Positions 21,378-28,530 of a stretch of DNA of 64,000 nucleotides are shown here, piece by piece; within the stretch, counting starts at the first letter, position 1, and the number at the start of each line of letters is the position of its first letter. The DNA lies in NCBI RefSeq assembly GCF_016861655.1, contig NZ_BOLN01000008.1:113608-177607 (forward strand), given 5' to 3'. The position numbers and the translations under genes are program-made. Below the pieces are notes generated by a model, which saw nothing but the letters and a program-made list of their open reading frames with translations, searched no databases and was not told the origin of the DNA. The DNA comes from Levilactobacillus lanxiensis (GTDB lineage: Bacteria; Bacillota; Bacilli; Lactobacillales; Lactobacillaceae).

Positions 21378-21560
21378 TAGCCGGAGGCAGTCAGGAAGGC
21401 CCACCTGTGTCGGTGCTGTTGGTCGGGAGTTTTTACCCGGCCTTACAGCACGGGACGTGGGTGAGACTTGTGCTTTTCAAGGCTCACCCACGAGGTCGAA
21501 GACCGCTCTTTGGCTTCAACCGTTCCCCACAGGTGGGCCTTCCTGAACTGCCGCAGGCGC
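21378..21560 (+). repeat. Structured intergenic repeat, copy 7 (subfamily B)
   Basis: The best-paired copy: the outer arm TCAGGAAGGCCCACCTGTG (21391-21409) pairs without mismatch with CACAGGTGGGCCTTCCTGA, a 19-bp helix. The inner hairpins are GTGCTGTTGGTCGGG / CCCGGCCTTACAGCAC and GTGGGTGAG / CTCACCCAC. The closing pair is CCTGTG/CACAGG instead of GCTGTG/CACAGC. Confidence 0.8.
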
Positions 21561-21574
21561 AACGCACACATAAA

Positions 21575-21781
21575 CTAGCTAAATAACGCATGGGAAGCCC
21601 AGAGGCCGCCACCGACGACCAGAACCGCGACGATGAAGAAACGGAACAGGGCCGCAAAGGCTACCAGGACAATGGCGCCGATAATTAACGTTCCCACGAT
21701 ACCTAATAACCAGCCGGCCAAACCGAAGACCAGTCGTAAGACGGGAAATAGTAGTAACAATAGTAATAGTAAAAAGATCAC
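21575..21781 (-). CDS. Small hydrophobic membrane protein, 68 aa
   Basis: Starts with GTG at 21779-21781 behind a TGGAGCG ribosome binding site. The protein has two hydrophobic segments: a leucine-rich N-terminal one (about 2-25) and a second from about 29 to 58, joined by a short glycine-containing turn. The C-terminus is ASHALFS. I do not recognise a family beyond short phage-shock/LapA-like membrane peptides; the ribosome binding site and length argue that it is real. Confidence 0.6.
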   Translation of the reverse strand: MIFLLLLLLLLFPVLRLVFGLAGWLLGIVGTLIIGAIVLVAFAALFRFFIVAVLVVGGGLWASHALFS

Positions 21782-21946
21782 GATGATCGCTCCATTCTGC
21801 CCGGGAAACCCCGGTTAAATCGTATTCTACACGATTTTATTTGGGTTCGCATGGATTTGATATTTAAATATTTGTAAAGGACCCTAACCGCTACCAAACC
21901 AAAAACGCCCCTACCTATTGTAGAGACGCTCGCTTATCTGAATTCG

Positions 21947-23071
21947 TTAACCAATGGTAATCTGTTGCCGACCATTCTTCTTAGAATGGTACAGGTTGGC
22001 ATCGACTCGCTTGTAAAAGTCCAACGGGTTATGGTCACCTTCGTGTAGTACGGAAACCCCAACGGAAATGGTTACCTGTAAAATTTCTTCGTTATATGGA
22101 ATTTTAAGCGCCTTGACCGCGTCAAACGCTGCCTCGGCCACCGGTCGGCTCCGATTGATGTCGTAGCCTGGCAAGAGGATATTAAATTCCTCGCCCCCGG
22201 TCCGGTAGAGAATAATCTCCGGATTGATGCTCTTAATCGTGCTGGCCACGGTGCTGGCCACCTGCTTCAAGACTTCATCACCGGCTAAATGCCCGTAGGT
22301 ATCGTTCACCCGTTTAAAATGATCGATATCAAACATGACCATCGCCAAATTTTTCTTGTGGGCAACACTTTGGTGGAAGTGGTACCCAATCGCGTGGTCA
22401 TATGCCGCGTAATTCTGAACATGCGTTAGTGCATCCCAATTGGCGGACTGGAACAGCCGATCCTTGATACGACGGTCCTTGTCCTGAATCCGGAAGTACC
22501 CGTACATTAATGACGCTAGTACGGCGTAATCCGCAATTTCAATCCAATACGTGCCCCATGGAAGATGGAACCGGAATTTAACAAATAACCACAATGCCAT
22601 CCCAAAGCCCAATGCCACTGTAATGTAGCGGGTATACGGTGCACGCCACAGATGGGTACTTTGTTGGTAGGAAATCATGTAGAAAAAGACAAACAGGAAC
22701 GTGTATCCCCAAGAAAGGATGGCGGTCACATTACCATTCATCAACATGAACCCGACCCCCGCCAGCAAGATTAGCCAGTTAGGAATTTTTAATTGTAGGA
22801 AGTACGCGACGAAGATTAGCAGTAGGAGTTGGAAATTGGTGAACGTCCACGACAGGTGAGTGTCCCGCACAATCAGCTGTAGGGCAAAGACGGAGACCAC
22901 CGCACAGGTCGTCCCCAACAGCACCTGAACCCGTTTTAAGTTATAGGGCTTACTGCTCGACTCCACCTTGGCAGTCACCCAGGTGAAGATGGACCAGTAG
23001 AGAGTGATGATTCCCAAGACAAAGAAAATACTAGTAATGATCGGCGGCACTAGCCACATAGTCCATGACAT
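21947..23071 (-). CDS. Membrane-bound diguanylate cyclase (GGDEF)
   Basis: Makes c-di-GMP from two GTP. It has 374 residues: about six membrane helices (roughly 8-190), then a GGDEF domain with the active-site loop GGEEF at 292-296 and the metal/substrate residues FDIDHFKRVNDTYGH (247-261). No RxxD inhibitory site is visible just before GGEEF. The start follows AAGGAGACTGATTCC. It is divergent from an EAL phosphodiesterase 288 bp away, suggesting a self-contained signalling module; in some lactobacilli c-di-GMP controls exopolysaccharide. Confidence 0.93.
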   Translation of the reverse strand: MSWTMWLVPPIITSIFFVLGIITLYWSIFTWVTAKVESSSKPYNLKRVQVLLGTTCAVVSVFALQLIVRDTHLSWTFTNFQLLLLIFVAYFLQLKIPNWLILLAGVGFMLMNGNVTAILSWGYTFLFVFFYMISYQQSTHLWRAPYTRYITVALGFGMALWLFVKFRFHLPWGTYWIEIADYAVLASLMYGYFRIQDKDRRIKDRLFQSANWDALTHVQNYAAYDHAIGYHFHQSVAHKKNLAMVMFDIDHFKRVNDTYGHLAGDEVLKQVASTVASTIKSINPEIILYRTGGEEFNILLPGYDINRSRPVAEAAFDAVKALKIPYNEEILQVTISVGVSVLHEGDHNPLDFYKRVDANLYHSKKNGRQQITIG

Positions 23072-23359
23072 GGAATCAGTCTCCTTGTTTTCAATGAATT
23101 AACTGGCAACCAAGCCAGCCTCTGCTGATAAATTATCTTACGCTTAAGTATAACGCAATAATTTATTCATAGCACCCACTATAGAACATTTTATATAATA
23201 AATCCATAGGGCTTTATATAAATAAATATATCACGGGTTGAACGATTAGCGGTTTTTGTAGTCAGCCCCTATCGGTTAATTTTGTAAATCGCCCCTATCC
23301 GTTTTCGTCAAAATAAAGTATGATAGGAGCAGACACTTTGGAAGGAGGACCTTAGCACT

Positions 23360-24022
23360 ATGTACCGTTATTTTCTTCAACCACAGCTAGATGTTTCCAA
23401 CAATTCGTTAATTGGTTACGAATTATTGATTCGCCAACAGGTCGATGACAAATGGGTCCTACCCAAAGACTTCGAATCCATTCCCATCGACATTCAGGCC
23501 GACTTGATGAAACGAACCGCGCAAAAATTGCGGCTTAAGATTGGCTCCGTTTCATTTAATGTCAATCAGCGCCAATTCATCGATTGCACGATTGCTAAAG
23601 CCATTGTCGCTGCCCAACAACAAATCTACCCCGTGAACTTGATTCTCGAAGTGACCGAGGAAGAGACTGACAAGGCCGTTTCCAATGAACAACTGATCGA
23701 GCAAGTTCACTTTTTCAATGACCACGCCATTCAACTGAGTCTGGACGACATCAGTACCGGGGTCAACTCCTACGAGCATTTGAAGCCAGTCCTCCCCTAC
23801 GCCAGTGAGATTAAATTTGCCATGCAAAATTTCCGGGCAGAGGGCCGTGCCGATGAAATTCCAGAACACTTAAAATTTTGGAAGAAGATTGCCCAAGAGT
23901 ATAAGCTCCGGCTCATTCTTGAAGGTGTGGAAAACGCCGAGGAAGACGAAATGGCTAACGACCTAGAACTGGACCTGCGTCAAGGCTGGTACTACGGCAA
24001 GCCTCATTTATTTAAGCTATAA
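23360..24022 (+). CDS. c-di-GMP phosphodiesterase (EAL domain)
   Basis: Hydrolyses c-di-GMP; a stand-alone cytosolic EAL domain of 220 residues. All key residues are visible: E21 in YELLIR, N in SFNVNQ, EVTEEE, the metal pair in SLDDIST, K in EIKFAMQ, LEGVE and the C-terminal Q in RQGWYYGKP. It is therefore probably active although the name motif reads ELL. The start follows GGAAGGAGGACCTTAGCACT. It is divergent to the GGDEF gene and likely its functional counterpart. Confidence 0.93.
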   Translation: MYRYFLQPQLDVSNNSLIGYELLIRQQVDDKWVLPKDFESIPIDIQADLMKRTAQKLRLKIGSVSFNVNQRQFIDCTIAKAIVAAQQQIYPVNLILEVTEEETDKAVSNEQLIEQVHFFNDHAIQLSLDDISTGVNSYEHLKPVLPYASEIKFAMQNFRAEGRADEIPEHLKFWKKIAQEYKLRLILEGVENAEEDEMANDLELDLRQGWYYGKPHLFKL

Positions 24023-24227
24023 TTTTTGGATCACGATATTATTTATTTTACAGGCGATTGAAGGTTGCTGTTTAGGCCCTTTGATGGTCTTTTTATTTGG
24101 TTTCCTAACCAGGAGCCACTATTCCAGTGATTTCTGTGATTTGGGGTATACTCTTTGTAATGTTTAGTAGCGTTTGGCTTATTGGCTGAAAATGGCATTC
24201 TGCTCATAGCGATGAGGAGGTCTTTAT

Positions 24228-24551
24228 ATGTTACCTATTGTAGCTGAGTACGCAATTCTAATATTTTCAATTTTGTTGGGGATTGCAACATTAGCAAACT
24301 TTAAGGCGTATGTCAGTGGTAATAGCTGGTTGAAGGTGTCCGGAGCTTTGAATTTGCTCAGCCCATTACTTATTGCTGTATTTCTTTTTCTAGGCACTTC
24401 AACGGAAATTAAAATTGCTGTCACTTGTGCCGCTATTATTCTTATCGGTGCTGCCATTATGCATGGAATTGCAATTAATAATTTCCATTTAAAACACCAC
24501 ATCATTAGAATAACTATTTTCTGTTTAATGTTGTTATTGGTTTGGGTATAG
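24228..24551 (+). CDS. Small four-helix membrane protein, 107 aa
   Basis: The ATG follows GATGAGGAGGTCTTTAT, a strong ribosome binding site. Four hydrophobic segments are visible at about 3-22, 33-53, 58-78 and 88-106, with almost no soluble parts. I do not recognise the family; small DUF-type integral membrane proteins of this form are common in lactobacilli. It is the last chromosomal gene before the tRNA-Gln island. Confidence 0.7.
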   Translation: MLPIVAEYAILIFSILLGIATLANFKAYVSGNSWLKVSGALNLLSPLLIAVFLFLGTSTEIKIAVTCAAIILIGAAIMHGIAINNFHLKHHIIRITIFCLMLLLVWV

Positions 24552-24717
24552 GGAGAGATTTTTACGCAAGCTAGAAGAATAATTTAGCTACCCTATTGCC
24601 GCCCTGTATAGTTCTAGCCTCTTGTCCACGAAAGTGTGATTCAAAACGGTGCAAGCAGGAAAGTTGCCCGGCGTTTCGGTTGTCTGAAAAGTGACTACGT
24701 TTCTGACTACAAAAAGT

Positions 24718-24776
24718 GGTTCCGGTTTTGGTTCCGGTTTGGTTCCGGTTTGGCTCCGGTTTTGTGGTTATCCACA
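24718..24776 (+). repeat. Iteron-like tandem repeats with a DnaA box
   Basis: Four tandem 11-12-bp units (GGTTCCGGTTT, the last GGCTCCGGTTT) run from 24718 to 24763. A perfect DnaA box TTATCCACA at 24768-24776 follows 4 bp later. The arrangement resembles a replication origin of a plasmid or phage, but no replication gene is adjacent. It lies 84 bp outside the left attachment site, so it may be the remnant of an older element at this integration site. Confidence 0.5.
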
Positions 24777-24859
24777 GAAACCAATGCAAAGCCCAATGTA
24801 CTAAAAAAGCCGCCATATCAACCCCCGTGAGGTCTAATAGCGACTAATGCAAAACTACT

Positions 24860-24884
24860 ATTGGGTATACTGGGTTCAAACCAG
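24860..24884 (+). other. attL, left attachment site
   Basis: 25 bp starting ATTGGGTATACTGGG and ending AACCAG, duplicating the 3' end of tRNA-Gln at 33124-33148 with two differences. It is the displaced original tRNA 3' end; no anticodon arm precedes it, so it is not a tRNA gene. Confidence 0.85.
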
Positions 24885-24946
24885 ATACACATAGGAATCG
24901 CTTAACACCAGCATTTACAGGCGGTAATAACTGCTTAAATTAACCC

Positions 24947-24966
24947 GTGGTGCACTTGGTGGTGCA
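24947..24966 (+). repeat. Integrase arm-type sites, left
   Basis: Two direct copies of GTGGTGCA at 24947-24954 and 24959-24966, 63 bp inside attL. The same octamer occurs three times near attR. The pattern suggests arm-binding sites for the N-terminal AP2-like domain of the integrase. Confidence 0.6.
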
Positions 24967-25140
24967 CTTTACCTCTATATTATATAAATAACACCCGTTG
25001 GCGGGCACTAAGAAAGTCATTCTTACTGGGGATGGCTTTTTAGTTTGTAACCATATTATCTCATGCTAGGCTATGATTAGGTATGATGTCTAGCAGGCTC
25101 GCTTATCACACGAAACGTGTTGTTTTAACACGAATCGTGA

Positions 25141-25219
25141 TATAATGATTCTGCAAAGAATACTTGAACAATACGTTCACCAAAGCCCCTGACTATTTGT
25201 GGTAGTCAAGGGCTTTTTT
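25141..25219 (+). ncRNA. par antitoxin RNA II (antisense RNA of the Fst-type system)
   Basis: A TATAAT box at 25141-25146 should start a short RNA near 25152 that ends at the hairpin 25182-25219 (stem AAAGCCC.TGACTA / TAGTCA.GGGCTTT plus T-run). Its body at 25153-25181 repeats, almost base for base, the toxin translation-start region at 25336-25365, so the RNA can pair with the toxin mRNA at its ribosome binding site. This is the DRa/DRb design of the par locus of pAD1. Two palindromes CACGAAACGTG and CACGAATCGTG overlap the promoter. Confidence 0.75.
25182..25219 (+). terminator. Shared terminator of the par-type locus
   Basis: Hairpin AAAGCCCCTGACTA / TAGTCAAGGGCTTT followed by TTTTT on the plus strand. 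In par systems the convergent toxin and antitoxin RNAs share one terminator; on the minus strand the T-run is short (CTTTGG), so termination of the toxin mRNA is less certain. Confidence 0.75.
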
Positions 25220-25268
25220 ATACGTCTATGTAAATAAACGGGCGGGTTAGATGTTACCTAATATTGTT

Positions 25269-25358
25269 TTACCTGTGGCGTCTACGGTCTAACCAGTCTG
25301 TAAACAGGGCTACTAGGAGTCCAACCACAAGCGGGGCAAAGAATACTTGCAACAACAC
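25269..25358 (-). CDS. Fst/Ldr-family type I toxin, 29 aa
   Basis: A tiny hydrophobic peptide of 29 residues. It starts MLLQVFFAPLVVGLL, continues VALFTDWLD and ends in the basic tail RRRHR. The APLxVGLL core, single membrane helix, W-L-D and arginine-rich tail are the hallmarks of Fst (pAD1 par) membrane toxins. GTG at 25356-25358 is chosen because GGGGAGG lies five bases upstream; a GTG two codons earlier overlaps that site. The 5' leader can form CCCAC/GTGGG beside the ribosome binding site, as in fst mRNA. The antisense partner lies 90 bp downstream. A role in stabilising the island is inferred. Confidence 0.8.
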   Translation of the reverse strand: MLLQVFFAPLVVGLLVALFTDWLDRRRHR

Positions 25359-25402
25359 ATTCACCTCCCCACCGTTACCAGTGTGGGTTAGGTAACATTT
25401 CC

Positions 25403-25431
25403 ATTATCCAGCAAGGTGATTAGGATTGCAA
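25403..25431 (-). promoter_or_regulatory. Promoter of the Fst toxin mRNA
   Basis: Minus-strand TTGCAA (25426-25431) and GATAAT (25403-25408) with a 17-bp spacer. A start near 25396 would give an mRNA of about 215 nt up to the shared terminator, close to the known size of par RNA I. Confidence 0.6.
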
Positions 25432-25470
25432 CAGCGGCAATGATCATGGTATTAGTGTAACGGAAATGTT

Positions 25471-25758
25471 AGGTTTTGTTGGGTAATGAGTTAAGGCTCT
25501 TACAGGTTCAACTGTAGTATTTTGTAGTAAAACATTGAGGTTTTCTGAGGTTCTGTACACAAGTTTTCATAGCTTTCAAAATGTCAGGTTTTGCTAGGTT
25601 CTATCCTACACACAATTACTCAGGTTTTCTCAGATTTCTATAGGACTTTGCAGGTTTTTGCAGGTTCAACTGTAGTAGTTTGTAGTAAACTGCCTGAATC
25701 TTTCTGAGATACAAAACAGGTTTTAACAGGTTTTCAATCGCTTACAAAATTTGAGGTT
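25471..25758 (+). repeat. AGGTTTT repeat array with a duplicated 30-bp segment
   Basis: About ten AGGTTTT/CAGGTTTT/AGGTTC units are spread irregularly over 290 bp. A 30-bp segment beginning CAGGTTCAACTGTAGTA and ending GTAGTAAA(A)C occurs at 25503-25533 and again at 25661-25690, 158 bp apart. The spacing is too irregular for CRISPR. Binding sites for a replication, packaging or partition protein are the likeliest reading. Confidence 0.6.
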
Positions 25759-26449
25759 TTATGTGTTTCCTAAGTTAAACTTAGGGCGTTAATATCAACG
25801 TCCACAGCACTCCCATTCTGACCAATAGGGATGCACTAACTTGGTGCATTAGCTTAGAGGTGTCATATCAACATACTTCACTTACTACCATTGAACCATA
25901 ATTAAAACAAACATGGTTATCCATATTGAACGGTAGCCTGTCTGTCAAATACTGGCAATAAGGCCTGTTCAAAATTAAGTATCTCCCTTTTCAACTTGTC
26001 CACATAGCCGTGGCAACTCCCCTCCAAGTCCTAATTACAAGTCACTTTAAATGACTATAACCCCGAGATAGGGAGTCGCAATTCACGACACCCTAGGGGG
26101 TAACAATTCGTTCCTCCCTACGCTGAGTGATCTCCCCCCTCACGGCAAATAACTACCAGCATATTACACGGATGTTCTAAGCCGTTCCACTGGACCATGC
26201 TAATAGGAGGGGCTGCCACACAGCTATAGAACACCACCCTACCAGCGGCAGTCCCCTCTGTATTTGTGTTCAAACGTTGGAGACTCTTAGCATTAATTAG
26301 CATGACAGCCAGCGTCCCCATTACGGGTACGCAGTAATGAGGAAAACACCCCCTTAGGTCTTAATATCCCTGAGAACTGCACGTGTGTCCCTATGCTAAC
26401 CTATCCTTCCCATGCTGCTAAAAGTATTTTGAACTGGGGGGGGCATAGC
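25759..26449. other. Gene-poor left arm of the island
   Basis: About 700 bp with no convincing gene. A 28-codon frame on the minus strand (25917-26003, GTG start) has a protein-like composition, but AGGGGAG lies 13 bases upstream, so I do not call it. A small perfect inverted repeat ATGCAC...GTGCAT lies near 25849-25867 and G/C tracts occur near 26090 and 26430. Confidence 0.4.
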
Positions 26450-26478
26450 AAAAGAGATGCACCCACAGAATGCATCCC
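26450..26478 (-). terminator. Terminator of the island's leftward operon
   Basis: Minus-strand hairpin GGATGCAT / GTGCATC with a seven-base loop followed by TCTTTT, just after the Cse60-like gene. It may end the whole leftward transcript that starts at the Cro-like gene. Confidence 0.65.
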
Positions 26479-26500
26479 CGTAAACATTATTCGATTACTA

Positions 26501-26674
26501 TCAGGCCACATAGATGATCATAGCAATATAATCAGAGGTATAGTTTTCCTGATCGTACGGTGTGGTTAGTCTTACGTCCTTTATCATGGAGTACATCGTA
26601 CCACCTAGAAACGCGTTTACTCGTTGATCAAGTTCACTAGGCTGTCTGGCTGTTATCGTTTTAATCTGTAGCAT
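26501..26674 (-). CDS. Cse60-like small protein, 57 aa
   Basis: A small gene with a strong TAAGGAGGCAACTC ribosome binding site before its ATG. The protein begins MLQIKTITARQPSELDQRV, continues to an IKDVRL segment and ends YTSDYIAMIIYVA, the pattern of the Cse60 family (MLQVK...; INxFL; IKDI; final hydrophobic strand) common in phages and mobile elements. The function is unknown. It lies downstream of the candidate origin and helicase gene and has its own terminator. Confidence 0.7.
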   Translation of the reverse strand: MLQIKTITARQPSELDQRVNAFLGGTMYSMIKDVRLTTPYDQENYTSDYIAMIIYVA

Positions 26675-26691
26675 GAGTTGCCTCCTTACTT

Positions 26692-26920
26692 TTTCTAGAC
26701 TTTCTGGAAATGATTAAAGTTCTGGGAAGTTTTAGGCCTTGATATAACAGTGCTTTCCCTGATTTTCTAGAATTTCCAGTTTTTTCTGTATCCCTTACAT
26801 ATACATATAATTTATATTTTATTTTCCCTAATTAAAACATATAAATTATTTCTGAAAATTCAAGAAAACGACTGGTACATAAGGCTTTTTTCTAGGAAAC
26901 TTCTGGAAATCTTTCTAGAA
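26692..26920 (+). other. Candidate replication origin: iterons around an AT-rich core
   Basis: Copies of a TTTCTAGAA / TTCTGGAAAT motif lie at 26692-26711, about 26719-26729 and 26764-26779 on one side, and three times in a row at 26889-26922 on the other. Between them lies an extremely AT-rich core (about 26794-26865). Iterons flanking an AT-rich segment next to a primase-helicase gene is the origin design known from SaPI-type islands, where the initiator-helicase binds the repeats. Here the right-hand iterons end 4 bp from the helicase stop codon. Confidence 0.65.
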
Positions 26921-26925
26921 ATACT

Positions 26926-28530
26926 TTAAATGCGGCTTGGGGATATGAATGACTTAATTAACTTCAGCCCCATATAACGGTTGATATTATTTTGTTCATC
27001 GAACCCCCGGGTACCTTTAATCTTTTCGACACCTCTAGCCTTTAGCTTGTTGGTAATGGTTTGTGTGGTGGTTTTGTCCGAATAATTGTTTTGCCTACAG
27101 AAAGCCGCGTACTCTGTAGTAACTACCTGAGAACTCTCGCCACCCGCTATTGCCGTACCAATCTCGCAAGCCTCATCCAGAAACTGGCCAAAGTGATCGT
27201 TAGCTTTTATCCACTCGTTAGATGCAGCTTCCATCTGTGGTGTTAGTAATAGCTTGTGCCGTTTCTTAGCGTCTGCAAACATTCGTAAACACTTATACGC
27301 AAAGGCTGAACGTTCTGCCAAAACCTTATCCATGTTATGCCGTGTCCAGAAGTCAGTACCCCTGGTATCACCGTTCTGTAACTCTAAGACTATTAAACGT
27401 CTCTGCATCCCCTTAGAATCATCTGAGAAGGTAGGCAACTCGTTAGCACTAAATAACAGCTTAGCGTAGCTTGTAAACGTAAAGCCTTGGCCACCTTTAA
27501 ACTCAGCACTAAGCGCGTCTCCACCAGTTAGCTTTTTAAGCGTATCTGGCTTACGTAAAAAGTCAGCTCCAATATCTGCAACAATATCAGCATCCTTACC
27601 GTATAATTCGGATGGCTTAAATCGCAACTGTGGATTGGCAAGTTCCGCCGGGGTAACTGCTGCTACATTGTCAGCCCCGTAAATACGCTGTGTTATATAA
27701 CGAAGCAGGGTACTTTTTCCTTCACCACCAGCACCTAAGATGAAAACCATGTAATTAAAGATATTATAGCTACGGTAGAACCCGTAACCAATCCATTCCA
27801 TAAAGAACGTGGCAGCATCCCCCAACATTTCCTCTAATAGTGATTCTATCTCTGGAGTGGAAGTGCCTGAGGTATCTAGATCGTAGTTGTGAGCACTTAG
27901 AATATAGTTGTCAGGTGACTTTCCTTCTATCTCGCCAGTATCTATGTTGTAGGTGCCATTTTTAAACGCAACTTTAGCGGGGTCCGATTCTTCAAAGGGG
28001 TTTCCATGCAGATTAGGTTGACTAACGGTTCTAAGAACATAGCGACTAGTCTTAGATACCTGCCTGTCCTCATAAACACCCCACGGCGTAACTACCTCAG
28101 TAACCCTACTGTCTAAATATTCACTGCCACTATTTTTAGTACGGAAAACTCGCCATGATCCAGTACCAGGTTGGTAAATAGCCCCGTCTGGTAAAACAGG
28201 AAAGCTAATAAGCGTGTCTATTTCCATGATGGCATTTCCCAGCGCAACCTCGTTGAAACGTCTTACTAGTTGGATATAGTGTCCATGTTGCGGGCCTTTC
28301 TCAATGAAGTATGCATCCAACCATGATGGGGTAGTTGCGGCTAATTTCTGGTTGGCATCGTTTAAACCGTCCGGGTCGTCTGCTTGCGGGTAATCCGTCT
28401 TAGGCATTGCTGACACATCATAAGGAGTTAATCCCTCGTTAATGTCGTTAGTGGCATCCACAGGTAACGTTGCTTGTTCCTTGTAGTCCGCAATCGTTTG
28501 TTTAACATCTTCTGGTATTTTCTTTCCCAA
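26926..28530 (-). CDS. SF3 helicase / D5-like replication initiator of the island
   Basis: 534 residues. The C-terminal half is an SF3 AAA+ helicase with Walker A GAGGEGKS at 266-273, a DIGADF segment and LLFSANELP as the later SF3 motifs. The N-terminal half is the D5_N-type region found in P4/phage primase-helicases. The C-terminus carries a winged-helix-like segment suited to binding origin iterons. The start is TTG at 28528-28530 behind AAAGGAGG; the gene overlaps the primase gene by 29 bp. Expected to melt and unwind the origin at its 3' side. Confidence 0.88.
   Translation of the reverse strand: MGKKIPEDVKQTIADYKEQATLPVDATNDINEGLTPYDVSAMPKTDYPQADDPDGLNDANQKLAATTPSWLDAYFIEKGPQHGHYIQLVRRFNEVALGNAIMEIDTLISFPVLPDGAIYQPGTGSWRVFRTKNSGSEYLDSRVTEVVTPWGVYEDRQVSKTSRYVLRTVSQPNLHGNPFEESDPAKVAFKNGTYNIDTGEIEGKSPDNYILSAHNYDLDTSGTSTPEIESLLEEMLGDAATFFMEWIGYGFYRSYNIFNYMVFILGAGGEGKSTLLRYITQRIYGADNVAAVTPAELANPQLRFKPSELYGKDADIVADIGADFLRKPDTLKKLTGGDALSAEFKGGQGFTFTSYAKLLFSANELPTFSDDSKGMQRRLIVLELQNGDTRGTDFWTRHNMDKVLAERSAFAYKCLRMFADAKKRHKLLLTPQMEAASNEWIKANDHFGQFLDEACEIGTAIAGGESSQVVTTEYAAFCRQNNYSDKTTTQTITNKLKARGVEKIKGTRGFDEQNNINRYMGLKLIKSFISPSRI

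Noticed and set aside
24571..24830. Overlapping frames on both strands across the GGTTCCGGTTT repeats
   Set aside because: Their sequences are simple translations of the tandem repeats, and neither has a good ribosome binding site.
24860..24884. Second tRNA-Gln gene
   Set aside because: Only the 3' acceptor and T-arm part is present; it is the attachment-site duplicate.
25471..25758. CRISPR array
   Set aside because: Units are only 7-8 bp, spacing is irregular and there are no cas genes.
26118..26321. 67-codon frame on the minus strand of the island's left arm
   Set aside because: No ribosome binding site at the first ATG, only a distant GGGGA at the second; composition is not protein-like overall and no family is recognisable.
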